Shown: positions 6,580 to 13,764 of the stretch, in pieces
Numbering within the stretch: position 1 is the stretch's first letter
Layout of the letters: every line of letters begins with the position of its first letter
NCBI GenBank assembly: GCA_938045085.1
Contig: CALINZ010000059.1
Span: forward strand, 1 to 16,196
Origin: an uncultured Collinsella sp.
GTDB lineage: Bacteria > Actinomycetota > Coriobacteriia > Coriobacteriales > Coriobacteriaceae
DNA length: 16,196 nucleotides
Direction: 5' to 3'
The notes under the pieces: model-generated
Database searches by the model: none
The model's input: only the letters and a program-made list of their open reading frames with translations
What the model was told of the DNA's origin: nothing
Position numbers and translations under genes: made by a program

Positions 6580-7284
6580 CTACGGCAGGATATGGAAACC
6601 GAGCGCCGCGATATCCTTGGCAAAACCGCGCACGGTATCGAGCGAGACCTCGTACGGGTCGCGACCAATGTTCTTGCGCTTGGCCAGGATGCTGTTGGGC
6701 ACCGTAATGATCTGGCAACCGCAGGCCTCGGCCTGGTAAATGTTGATGAGCTCGCGCGTGGACGCCCACAGGACCTCGCAGTTGGGCTTTGCGGCGGCCT
6801 TCTTGACCGACTCCGTCATAAACGGAATGGGGTCGACGCCGGTATCGGCGATGCGGCCGGCAAAGAGCGAGATGATGGACGGCGTCTCGGCGTCAACGGC
6901 CTCGACCATCTCATCGACCTGCGTAGGCGTAAAGATGGTGGTGACGTTGACCTTGATGCCGTCGGCCGAAAGCTTGCAGACCAGCTCGGCGGTGGACTCG
7001 CCCTTGGTGGTCACGCACGGAATCTTGACGTAGACGTTCTCGGCCCAGGTAGCGATCTCGCGCGCCTCGACCTCCATGGTCTCGACGTCGTCGGCAAAGA
7101 CCTCAAACGAGACGGACACATCGGTGATGTGGGTCAGGACCTCCTTGGCAAACGCGCGGTAATCCGTCACGCCGCCCTTCTTCATAAGGGACGGGTTGGT
7201 CGTGAAACCCTGAACGTTGCCGTTCTCGTACATGTCGAGCATGCCCTCGAGGTTTGCACCGTCAGCGAACACCTTGATTGCCAT
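6580..7284 (-). CDS. Transaldolase / fructose-6-phosphate aldolase-like protein (small TalC/FSA type)
   Basis: A 234-aa class I aldolase barrel of the short transaldolase group (about 210-240 aa). Asp8 in VFADGAN, the phosphate-loop-like TTNPSLMKKGG (28-38), and the Schiff-base lysine Lys87 in VYVKIPCVTTKG are all present. Later barrel strands read KVNVTTIFTPTQ, ISLFAGRIADTG and CEVLWASTREL. Transaldolases of this group move a dihydroxyacetone unit between sugar phosphates in the non-oxidative pentose phosphate pathway; some members are instead fructose-6-phosphate aldolases, and sequence by eye does not separate them. The ATG at 7284 is chosen because AAAGGA lies about 8 bases upstream and the protein then begins MAIKVFADGAN. 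An in-frame start at 7308 is less likely. It is cytoplasmic and followed by the palindrome and terminator described separately. Confidence 0.9.
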   Translation of the reverse strand: MAIKVFADGANLEGMLDMYENGNVQGFTTNPSLMKKGGVTDYRAFAKEVLTHITDVSVSFEVFADDVETMEVEAREIATWAENVYVKIPCVTTKGESTAELVCKLSADGIKVNVTTIFTPTQVDEMVEAVDAETPSIISLFAGRIADTGVDPIPFMTESVKKAAAKPNCEVLWASTRELINIYQAEACGCQIITVPNSILAKRKNIGRDPYEVSLDTVRGFAKDIAALGFHILP

Positions 7285-7389
7285 CTGCCTGATTCCTTTC
7301 GTTAGCATACGGCCGATAAACTGCTAAACACTTTACCTACGTTTATCAAGGCGTGAGCTGCGGTTTTTTATCTTCTCGGCGAACGGTAT

Positions 7390-7405
7390 AAACACCTCAG
7401 TGTTT
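7390..7405. promoter_or_regulatory. Short dyad in the HAD-transaldolase gap
   Basis: AAACAC (7390-7395) and GTGTTT (7400-7405) are perfect inverted arms around CTCA, in an AT-rich stretch upstream of the transaldolase and downstream of the HAD gene on the minus strand. It could be an operator or a weak terminator of the HAD transcript. No clear promoter for the transaldolase could be picked in this 193-base gap. Confidence 0.3.
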
Positions 7406-7477
7406 GGATTGATAAATCGATTGAGCATGCAAAAGCGAAGAGTCGCAGTTTGAGCAAACGTCAGAACGCGGGATTCA

Positions 7478-8305
7478 TTAGATGAGGCCGAAATGCTGCA
7501 TCGCTGTGACGGTACCGTCGTGTGCGACATCGTCGGTCACGTAGTCGGCGAGCGCCTTGACCTCGGGCATGGCGTTGCCCATGGCCACGGCTGTCTCGAC
7601 GGCGGCGAGCATGCCCAGGTCGTTGCCCGAATCGCCAAAGCCAAAGGTGCGCGCATTTCCCTCGCGGCCCAGATACGCCAGCGCTCGCGCCACGCCCACG
7701 CCCTTGTCAATGCCCTTGGGGCTCAGCTCGCGATTCTGGCCACCGGTGTTGCACAGCTCAAACTCGCAATCGATAAAGCCGTCATCATTGGCCACGCGAG
7801 CCAAACTGGGCACACTGAGGCATACCTTGCCCACGCGCAGACTGCCGTCGACGCGCATTTCCTCGGTGCTGTGCACCACAGAAGTGCCGATCAGAGACGA
7901 CTGCTCAACACCCGCGGGTTCCAGGGCAAAAGTAGCAACGTTGGTCTCGAAAAAGGCCTCAATCCCTGCTGCGGCCATACGGCGCGCAAGCTCCTCGATA
8001 ACGTCCTCGTCAAAGCAGTCCTCATGCACCACGCGGCCCTCGACCTCGAGCGTCGCTCCCGCCATGGCAACGACACCCGCCGGGTTCAGCGCGCGCAGGC
8101 CATCGGCAATCAGCCACAAGGGACGACCCGTGCAGATAAATGCCTGGTGACCCGCATTGCGCAGGCGACCAAATGCATCGACAACAGCCTTCGACGGATG
8201 GACTGCATTGAAGTCCTTATCGGTCATATCGTCGGGATCGAACGACGTCAGCGTGCCGTCCACGTCAAAAAAGAGCACGGCGGAATCGGGGCACGCATCA
8301 ATCAT
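7478..8305 (-). CDS. Cof-type HAD-IIB family hydrolase (predicted sugar-phosphate phosphatase)
   Basis: A 275-aa haloacid-dehalogenase-superfamily phosphatase. Motif I is FFDVDGT, with nucleophile Asp14 and acid/base Asp16. Motif II is Thr59 in FICTGRP. The lysine of motif III lies in SPKGIDKGVGVARAL, and motif IV is GDSGND from residue 224 with the metal-binding aspartates. The large insert between motifs II and III is the C2B-type cap of the Cof/IIB group, which hydrolyses sugar phosphates, nucleotides or cofactors in the cytoplasm. Specific substrate unknown. The ATG at 8305 has AAAGGAA about 6 bases upstream. It is upstream of the transaldolase on the same strand (193-base gap) and divergent from rlmKL (75-base gap). 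Confidence 0.9.
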   Translation of the reverse strand: MIDACPDSAVLFFDVDGTLTSFDPDDMTDKDFNAVHPSKAVVDAFGRLRNAGHQAFICTGRPLWLIADGLRALNPAGVVAMAGATLEVEGRVVHEDCFDEDVIEELARRMAAAGIEAFFETNVATFALEPAGVEQSSLIGTSVVHSTEEMRVDGSLRVGKVCLSVPSLARVANDDGFIDCEFELCNTGGQNRELSPKGIDKGVGVARALAYLGREGNARTFGFGDSGNDLGMLAAVETAVAMGNAMPEVKALADYVTDDVAHDGTVTAMQHFGLI

Positions 8306-8336
8306 ATGGGTTCCTTTCGGGGGCGAGAGTAAACGG

Positions 8337-8365
8337 AGTATCCATCATATAATGGAGCGACGCAA
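8337..8365 (-). promoter_or_regulatory. Candidate HAD promoter in the divergent gap
   Basis: On the minus strand TTGCGT (8360-8365) and GATACT (8337-8342) are 17 bases apart. The -35 match is weak (3 of 6). It would overlap the rlmKL -10 on the other strand, so the two genes could share or compete for polymerase. Confidence 0.25.
8348..8353 (+). promoter_or_regulatory. Candidate -10 box for rlmKL
   Basis: A perfect TATAAT lies 27 bases before the rlmKL ATG, in a GC-rich genome where such a hexamer is uncommon. No recognisable -35 occurs 16-18 bases upstream. The predicted leader is about 20 bases and contains the GAGAGGT ribosome site. Confidence 0.45.
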
Positions 8366-8380
8366 CCAGAGAGGTCACCC

Positions 8381-10948
8381 ATGGAATTTTACGCAAGCTG
8401 CCCCGAGGGCTTTGAGTCCGCACTCGCCGATGAGCTTAAACGCCTCGGGCTTTCGCATGTTCGCCGGCTGAAGGGCCGCGCTACATTTGAGGGCGAGCTC
8501 GAGCAAGGCTACCGAGCATGCCTGTGGTCGCGCCTGGCGAGCCGCGTGTTCGTGGTGCTCGGGCGCTTTGAGGCGCAGAATGCCGATGAACTGTACGATA
8601 GCGTTTACGACATCGCCTGGGAGAGCATCGTCCGCCCCGGCGCCACCATCGCCATCACAGCCCGCGGCGTGACCGAGCAGCTGCGCAACACGCGTTTCTC
8701 GGCCCTGCGCGCCAAGGACGCATTGTGCGACTGCCTGGCCGAGACCACGGGCCGTCGCGCCGATGTCGACGCCGCCAATCCCGATGTTCACCTGCTGCTT
8801 TCGCTGCGCCAGCGCCGCGCGAGCATCAGCCTGGATCTTTCGGGCGACCCGCTGTTCAAACGCCTGCCGCCCGCAGCGACCCGCGCCGGCGAGGGCGCGC
8901 ACGTGCTGCGCCCCGACTACGCCGCCCTGGTGCTGGCGCAGGTCGGCTGGACCGCACTGTGCGAGCGCGAGCTGACGGCCGACGACTACGAGAACGAGGC
9001 CCTGCCCACGCTGGTCGATGCCTCGTGCGCCGGCGGCGGCCTGCTGCTGGAGGCCGTGAACATTCTGACTGACCGCGCCCCGGGCGCCGCACGCGAGCGC
9101 TGGGGCTTTGAGGGCTGGCAGCTGCACGACGCCGCTCTGTGGGAGCAGCTGCTTGCCGAGGCGCGCGAGCGCGAAGCGGCAGCGCGCGAGCGCCAGGCGC
9201 GCATCGTGGCTGTAGACATCGACCCCGCCGCCCGCAAGACCGCCGAGCGCATGGTCAAGTGCGCCGGCTATAATCGTTTTGTCGACTTTTGCGCTGCCAA
9301 GCCAGCCACCGTGCTGGACCATGCGGGCGCCGTCGCCGGTGCCGCCGTGGTCGCGGATACGACCGAGACCCCGCTTTCGCTCATGCACGACGCCATGACG
9401 CTCATCGGCGAACTGCGCCGCGCGCCCGAGCTTGCCGCAGCGCCGGTCGCCGCGCTCACCCGCGACGGATTGCTGGCCCGCGCGCTCCATGCCGAGCCCG
9501 CGCGCTCCATCGCCGTCATGCCCAATAACGAGGAGGCGGCTCTTGAGGTTTGGCCCTCGCTCGACCACGCCGCCGCGGCATTCGAAGCTGCGACCAGCGC
9601 AGATGCCGAGGCCGAGGTCGCGGATGCCAACGAAGCCAACGACGAAGCCGCCGCTTCCTCCATGCCCGAACCTGCCGCCACGCTCGACCTGGGCGACGGC
9701 AAGCCGCTGCCCGTGCTCATCCCCGAGTCCGAGCAGTTCGCCAACCGCCTGCGCAAGAATGCCCGTCTGCGCCGCAAGTGGGCCAAGCGCGAGGGCGTGA
9801 GCTGCTACCGCGTCTACGATGCCGACCTGCCCGACTACTCCGCCGCCATCGACCTGTACGAGGGCTGCCCGCAGACGCCGGGCCGCTGGCTCGTCATCGC
9901 CGAGTACGCCGCGCCTAAGACCATCGACCCCGCGATGGCCCAGGCCCGCATGCTCGACATCTTGGCCATCGCGCCGCGCATCCTGGATGTTTCGGCCGAG
10001 CACGTGCACGCCAAGGCCCGCATGCGTTCGCGCGGCGGCTCGCAGTACGGCAAGCAGGGCGCCGGCAAGGGCGCATCGGGCGAGCGCGCCAACATCGCGC
10101 GCCGTCGCCTGCCGCTCATCGAAGAGGGCGGACTCACCTTTGCCGTCAACTTTGACGACTACCTGGATGTGGGCATCTTCCTGGACCACCGTGTCACCCG
10201 CAACCTGGTGCGCGAGCACGCCAAACAGGCGCGCCGCTTCCTCAATCTGTTCGCCTACACCGGCACCGCCACCTGCTATGCGGCAGACGGCGGCGTCGAG
10301 GAGACCGTGACGGTCGACCTCTCCAACACCTACCTGGACTGGGCCGAGCGCAACATGCGCCAAAACGGCTTTGTGGGACCGCAGCATCATTTTGTGCGCG
10401 ACGACGTGCTCGCCTGGATTCGCGATCAGCGCCAGACGCGCAACCGCTGGGACCTGATCTTTGTCGATCCGCCCACGTTTTCGAACTCGTCCAAGATGGG
10501 CCGTCGCACCTGGGATGTCCAGCGCGACCATGTTGAGCTTTTGGCCGGCGTATCGCGCCTGCTCGCACAGGGCGGGCATGCCATCTTTAGCTGCAACCTG
10601 CGCGGCTTCCGCCCCGAGACGCGCAAGCTCGCACGAGCGGGCGTCGTGTTGGAAGACATTACGGCGCAGACCATCCCCGAGGACTTCGCACGCAACCAGA
10701 AGGTGCACCACTGCTATATCGTGCGCCGCCTGCCCATCGAGGATGCCATGGCCGAGGTCGGCTTTAGTGCCGAGGAGATTGCAGAGCGAACCGAGGAGCT
10801 GCGCAACCCCGAGGCCCGCAAGTCTCGTGCAACGGCGCCCGCGCACGCGCAGGCTCGCGACCGAGGGTCGCACGGCAACGGCAAACCCTCCCCCGCCGGC
10901 AAGCTCAAAAAGAAGAAGTTCTACGCCAGCAAGCCCAAGGGCAAATAG
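8381..10948 (+). CDS. rlmKL: RlmKL-like bifunctional 23S rRNA methyltransferase with degenerate RlmL half
   Basis: An 855-aa protein aligning along its length with E. coli RlmKL (702 aa), which makes m2G2445 (RlmL half) and m7G2069 (RlmK half) in 23S rRNA. The THUMP-containing N-terminus is recognisable (CLWSRLASRV, RNTRFSALRAKDALCD, ASISLDLSGDPLF). In the RlmL half the SAM motif DPMCGSGT is replaced by DASCAGGG (213-220), and the catalytic NPPYGER by DTTETPL (326-332), so this half is probably inactive. An acidic, alanine-rich linker lies at about 395-440. The RlmK half is well kept: NRLRKNARLRRKWAKREG, FLNLFAYTGTATC near 618, FVDPPTFSNS near 694, WDVQRDH. The last ~45 residues form a lysine/arginine-rich tail likely to touch rRNA. 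GAGAGGT 6 bases before the ATG supports the start. It appears monocistronic. Confidence 0.88.
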   Translation: MEFYASCPEGFESALADELKRLGLSHVRRLKGRATFEGELEQGYRACLWSRLASRVFVVLGRFEAQNADELYDSVYDIAWESIVRPGATIAITARGVTEQLRNTRFSALRAKDALCDCLAETTGRRADVDAANPDVHLLLSLRQRRASISLDLSGDPLFKRLPPAATRAGEGAHVLRPDYAALVLAQVGWTALCERELTADDYENEALPTLVDASCAGGGLLLEAVNILTDRAPGAARERWGFEGWQLHDAALWEQLLAEAREREAAARERQARIVAVDIDPAARKTAERMVKCAGYNRFVDFCAAKPATVLDHAGAVAGAAVVADTTETPLSLMHDAMTLIGELRRAPELAAAPVAALTRDGLLARALHAEPARSIAVMPNNEEAALEVWPSLDHAAAAFEAATSADAEAEVADANEANDEAAASSMPEPAATLDLGDGKPLPVLIPESEQFANRLRKNARLRRKWAKREGVSCYRVYDADLPDYSAAIDLYEGCPQTPGRWLVIAEYAAPKTIDPAMAQARMLDILAIAPRILDVSAEHVHAKARMRSRGGSQYGKQGAGKGASGERANIARRRLPLIEEGGLTFAVNFDDYLDVGIFLDHRVTRNLVREHAKQARRFLNLFAYTGTATCYAADGGVEETVTVDLSNTYLDWAERNMRQNGFVGPQHHFVRDDVLAWIRDQRQTRNRWDLIFVDPPTFSNSSKMGRRTWDVQRDHVELLAGVSRLLAQGGHAIFSCNLRGFRPETRKLARAGVVLEDITAQTIPEDFARNQKVHHCYIVRRLPIEDAMAEVGFSAEEIAERTEELRNPEARKSRATAPAHAQARDRGSHGNGKPSPAGKLKKKKFYASKPKGK

Positions 10949-10952
10949 ACAA

Positions 10953-11019
10953 AGTTGCGGTGGAATAGGGACTGCTTTGCCTGGAATTAGGCAAATTTAG
11001 ACCGTATTTCACCGCAACT
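10953..11019. terminator. Two-level hairpin between convergent rlmKL and response regulator genes
   Basis: Outer arms AGTTGCGGTGGAATA (10953-10967) and TATTTCACCGCAACT (11005-11019) pair with one mismatch. Inside, TTTGCCT (10976-10982) pairs with AGGCAAA (10989-10995). It starts 5 bases after the rlmKL stop and ends 25 bases from the end of the response-regulator gene, so it probably serves as 3'-end structure for both. There is no strong T run. The left side has GGGACTG next to the outer stem, echoing the core of the other REP-like hairpins. Confidence 0.55.
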
Positions 11020-11043
11020 CATAGTGGGATGGTGGTTGGCAAT

Positions 11044-11757
11044 CTAGCCTTGGGTGACCAATCGGTAACCGATACCCACATGCGTCTGGATATAGCGCGG
11101 ATGCGCGGGGTCGGATTCGATCTTCTTGCGCAGCGTGCCCATAAAGACACGCAGGCTTGCCAGGTCGCTCTTGGTCGCCGTGCCCCAAATCTCGTGCAGG
11201 ATAAACTGGTGCGTCAGCACCTTGTCGGCGTTATGCGCCAGCAGGCACAGGAGCTTGTACTCGATCGGCGTCAGATGCAGCTCCTCGCCATCCATCGTGG
11301 CGATGCCGGCATCAAAATCGATATGCAGCTCACCGGTATCGAACGAGCCCTCGGAAGCAACGCCGCCCGTTTGCGCATACGAAAGGCGCCTGAGCGTCGT
11401 GCGAATGCGCGCGAGCAGCTCCTCGACCGAAAACGGCTTGGTCAGGTAGTCGTCGGCGCCGGCATCGAGCGCGCGAATCTTGTCCGCATCCTCGCTGCGC
11501 GCCGAGACCACGATGATCGGCATGCCCGACCATGCGCGCACCGACTCCACCACCTTGACGCCGTCCATATCGGGCAGGCCCAGATCGAGCAGCACAATGC
11601 TCGGTGCCTGCGATGAGGCAGCGGCGATGGCGGCATGGGCGGTCTCCACAGCCATATGACGCAAGCCGTGCGCCTCGAGCGCGGCAACGATTAAGTTGCG
11701 AACGGCGGGGTCGTCCTCGACAACCAAGATGAGCGGTTTTACGGCAGAGTTCGGCAC
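11044..11757 (-). CDS. KdpE-like OmpR/PhoB-family response regulator
   Basis: A 237-aa response regulator. The receiver has acidic residues Glu14, Asp15 and Asp16, phospho-acceptor Asp58 in LLDLGLPDMDG, the switch region VVSARSEDADK and Lys107 in DDYLTKPF. The C-terminal winged helix includes LTPIEYKLLCLL, KVLTHQFILHEIWG, LRVFMGTLRKKIE and the closing THVGIGYRL, very close to E. coli KdpE. The start is GTG at 11757: AAGGAG lies 7 bases upstream, and an upstream extension in frame to 11838 would add 27 residues with no family counterpart. AAGGAG overlaps the stop of the kinase gene, 4 bases away, so the two are translationally coupled. KdpE normally activates kdpFABC under potassium limitation; here the nearest transporter gene is kup, so Kup is the likely target, by inference. 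Confidence 0.9.
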   Translation of the reverse strand: MPNSAVKPLILVVEDDPAVRNLIVAALEAHGLRHMAVETAHAAIAAASSQAPSIVLLDLGLPDMDGVKVVESVRAWSGMPIIVVSARSEDADKIRALDAGADDYLTKPFSVEELLARIRTTLRRLSYAQTGGVASEGSFDTGELHIDFDAGIATMDGEELHLTPIEYKLLCLLAHNADKVLTHQFILHEIWGTATKSDLASLRVFMGTLRKKIESDPAHPRYIQTHVGIGYRLVTQG

Positions 11758-11761
11758 AGCG

Positions 11762-13387
11762 TTACTCCTTATCAAACGAAACGTCGGCGGCGGGAAGCTC
11801 AATCGTAAAGACCGAGCCATGCGGGTCCGCCGCGGCAACCTCTATGCTACCGCCATGCGCCAGCGCAATGGAGCGGCAGAGCGAAAGTCCCAAGCCCACG
11901 CTGCGGTGGCTGTCGGCCAGGCCATGGTTGGCGGTGTAGAACGACTCAAAGATCCGCTCGCGGTCCTCGGGTGCGATGCCCGACCCGTCATCGGCCACCG
12001 AGCACGTCACGTGCCCATCGTCGACGCCAATCGAAATCACGATATGCGAGCCTGCGGGCGTATAGGTGATGGCGTTGTTCACCAGATTGACCACCAGCTG
12101 CACCATCAGGCGCGCATCGACATTGACGAGCGCCGGCTCATCGCACGGCACCACCTTAAGGTCGTGCTCGCGCACGGCAGGGTTCACGTGGCGCAGTGCC
12201 TCCTCGACGATATCGTCCATGAGCTCGAGCGTGGTCGACAGGCGCATGCCGCCACCCTCGAGCTTGGTGATAGCGAGCAGATTCTCGACAGTGGCGTTGA
12301 GCCATTGCGCATCCGAGCGAATAGACAGGAGCAGGCCGCGGCGCGTCTGGGCGTCGAGCACGGCGGTGCCGGTCGAGCCCTGGTCGAGCAGCACGTCGGC
12401 ATTACCCGAAATACTGGTGAGCGGTGTGCGCAGGTCGTGCGAGATGGAACGCAGCAGGTTGGCACGCAGCTGCTCGTTTTTGGCGAGCACCGCCGCCTCC
12501 TCGCGGGCCTCCATGGCGCGGGCGCGATCGAGTGCCAGCTCGCCTTCGCTCACGATGGCATCGGCAAGTGTCCGCTCCTCGTGCGTCAGCACGTCGGGCT
12601 CGGCAACGATAGCCAGCACGCCCACCACCGAGGCGGGGTCGCCCGAGCGCACGAAGCCGTCGCCCGTGCGAACCGTCAGGTAGATGCCATAAAACGCCGA
12701 ACCGCCAAACGTGGCGTCGAGCGGCGTTCCCACGTAGGCGGACGCCGAGAGCCTCGGCGGCATCTGCGGCGCCAGCTCGTGCACCGGGGCGGCATCGCCC
12801 ACGGCCGTGTACGTCGCACGCGGCAGCAGGTCATCGCCCTCGGCGTCGGCGCTGTACCACACAACCGGACAGCCCGAAAGACGCGCCAGCTGCGTGGCCA
12901 TGGCGTGAACGATCTGATGCTGATCGGCGCACCGCTGCAGCATGCGGTTGGTCTCGAGCACCATATGCGTGCGGCGGTCGCTGGCGGCAGCCTGTGCCAA
13001 GGCGCGGCGCAGGGCCAACGCAATCGAGCTCGACACAAGCGAAACCACGAACATGATGAAGAACATGCCGGGATAGCCGCGGTCGATAAGCGACAGCGAG
13101 TAGCGCGGGTCGACAAACAAAAAGTTGTAGAGCGCCACGGCGGCAGCCGAGCTCAGCAAGCAATACAGGCGACTCCAGGTAAAGAATGCGCACAGCTGAA
13201 CGGCGAACACATAGACGATCATGATGCTCGGCGCGAGACCCGGATGGTCGAGCAGCGCGCCCACAATCGTCGCCGCGACCAGCAGCCCCACCGATACGCA
13301 GGCGTCATACAGAGGAGTGCGGCGCGTCAGCGTTGTGCGCCGCCACCAAAAGCTATCGGCAATATCGCCGTCCGTACGGACGTCCAT
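11762..13387 (-). CDS. KdpD-like sensor histidine kinase lacking the KdpD cytoplasmic N-terminus
   Basis: A 541-aa membrane kinase. It opens with a short cytoplasmic stretch and then about four membrane helices (residues ~27-125) of the DUF4118/KdpD type, including FLFVDPRYSLS between helices 3 and 4. A GAF-like region follows. HisKA has the phospho-acceptor His317 in SISHDLRTPLTSI. The ATPase domain shows the N box LVVNLVNNAITYTP (~433-446), DDGSGIAPEDRERIFE and GLGLSLCRSIA. E. coli KdpD is about 890 aa; the ~350-residue N-terminal KdpD and universal-stress-like region is absent. That region senses or binds regulators in classic KdpD, so signal input here must come through the membrane/GAF parts or a partner. 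The ribosome site before ATG 13387 is weak. Its stop overlaps the AAGGAG of the downstream regulator gene. Confidence 0.9.
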   Translation of the reverse strand: MDVRTDGDIADSFWWRRTTLTRRTPLYDACVSVGLLVAATIVGALLDHPGLAPSIMIVYVFAVQLCAFFTWSRLYCLLSSAAAVALYNFLFVDPRYSLSLIDRGYPGMFFIMFVVSLVSSSIALALRRALAQAAASDRRTHMVLETNRMLQRCADQHQIVHAMATQLARLSGCPVVWYSADAEGDDLLPRATYTAVGDAAPVHELAPQMPPRLSASAYVGTPLDATFGGSAFYGIYLTVRTGDGFVRSGDPASVVGVLAIVAEPDVLTHEERTLADAIVSEGELALDRARAMEAREEAAVLAKNEQLRANLLRSISHDLRTPLTSISGNADVLLDQGSTGTAVLDAQTRRGLLLSIRSDAQWLNATVENLLAITKLEGGGMRLSTTLELMDDIVEEALRHVNPAVREHDLKVVPCDEPALVNVDARLMVQLVVNLVNNAITYTPAGSHIVISIGVDDGHVTCSVADDGSGIAPEDRERIFESFYTANHGLADSHRSVGLGLSLCRSIALAHGGSIEVAAADPHGSVFTIELPAADVSFDKE

Positions 13388-13409
13388 CAGCGTCCCGCCC
13401 CTCTCTCAA

Positions 13410-13454
13410 AAACAAAAACCACCACAAAGGGGACAGGCACCCTTGTGGTGGTTT
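13410..13454 (-). terminator. Intrinsic terminator / REP-like hairpin B, minus direction
   Basis: AAACCACCACAA (13416-13427) and TTGTGGTGGTTT (13443-13454) are perfect 12-bp arms around a 15-base loop containing GGGGACAGGCACC. On the minus strand the stem is followed by TTGTTTTTG. It stands between the small membrane-protein gene and the kinase gene. It should end or attenuate the kup transcript, so the two-component genes may depend on readthrough or on a promoter hidden in the short remaining gap. Confidence 0.75.
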
Positions 13455-13469
13455 CCCCTTGTGGTGGTT
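13440..13469. repeat. Two tandem copies of a 14-bp arm sequence
   Basis: CCCTTGTGGTGGTT occurs at 13440-13453 and again at 13456-13469, 16 bases apart. Either copy could pair with the AACCACCACAA arm at 13417-13427, giving two mutually exclusive stems. Only two copies are present. Confidence 0.6.
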
Positions 13470-13500
13470 CCAAGTGTAAAGCCTTTGCAACCTGCGGTCG

Positions 13501-13695
13501 TTAGACAAACAGCACGTGCGCGAGCAGTGCGCACACGCACGCCGCGACAAGCACCGTCACCACGATCGAAATCACGCGGTCGGCCATATCCATGTTGGCC
13601 CGATTCGTAAAGAACCGATCTTCGGCAGCATCGGCGCGTACCTCACGCACCAGCTCGGTCGCAAGATCGCAACCGTCAAGCACCTTTGCATCCAT
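13501..13695 (-). CDS. Small single-pass membrane protein of unknown function (64 aa)
   Basis: A short gene between kup and the KdpD-like kinase. Starting at ATG 13695, with GGGAGG about 5 bases upstream, the product begins MDAKVLDGCDLATELV, has a charged middle (REVRADAAEDRFFTNRANMD) and ends in one hydrophobic helix (VISIVVTVLVAACVCALLAH) reaching nearly to the C-terminus. The hydrophilic part is therefore probably cytoplasmic and the protein tail-anchored; topology is inferred. An in-frame TTG at 13725 would add 10 residues but lies upstream of the GGGAGG site. I do not recognise the family. The gap to kup is 69 bases on the same strand, and the terminator at 13410 follows, so it probably belongs to the kup transcript. 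A Kup or kinase accessory role is a guess from position. Confidence 0.6.
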   Translation of the reverse strand: MDAKVLDGCDLATELVREVRADAAEDRFFTNRANMDMADRVISIVVTVLVAACVCALLAHVLFV

Positions 13696-13764
13696 GGTTT
13701 CCTCCCAGGACTCAATCCCCGTCAATACAAACCCGCCCGTTCGCAGACAAACCTCGAGCGTCGA

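Noticed and set aside
6229..7305. Plus-strand frame across the tex-transaldolase gap and the transaldolase
   Set aside because: It runs through a terminator and the palindrome and is antisense to the transaldolase; no ribosome site or family resemblance.
8375..10873. Long minus-strand frame opposite rlmKL
   Set aside because: Antisense shadow; the plus strand aligns with RlmKL over its length.
13416..13469. CRISPR-like direct repeats
   Set aside because: Only two copies 16 bases apart with no spacers; they belong to a terminator hairpin.
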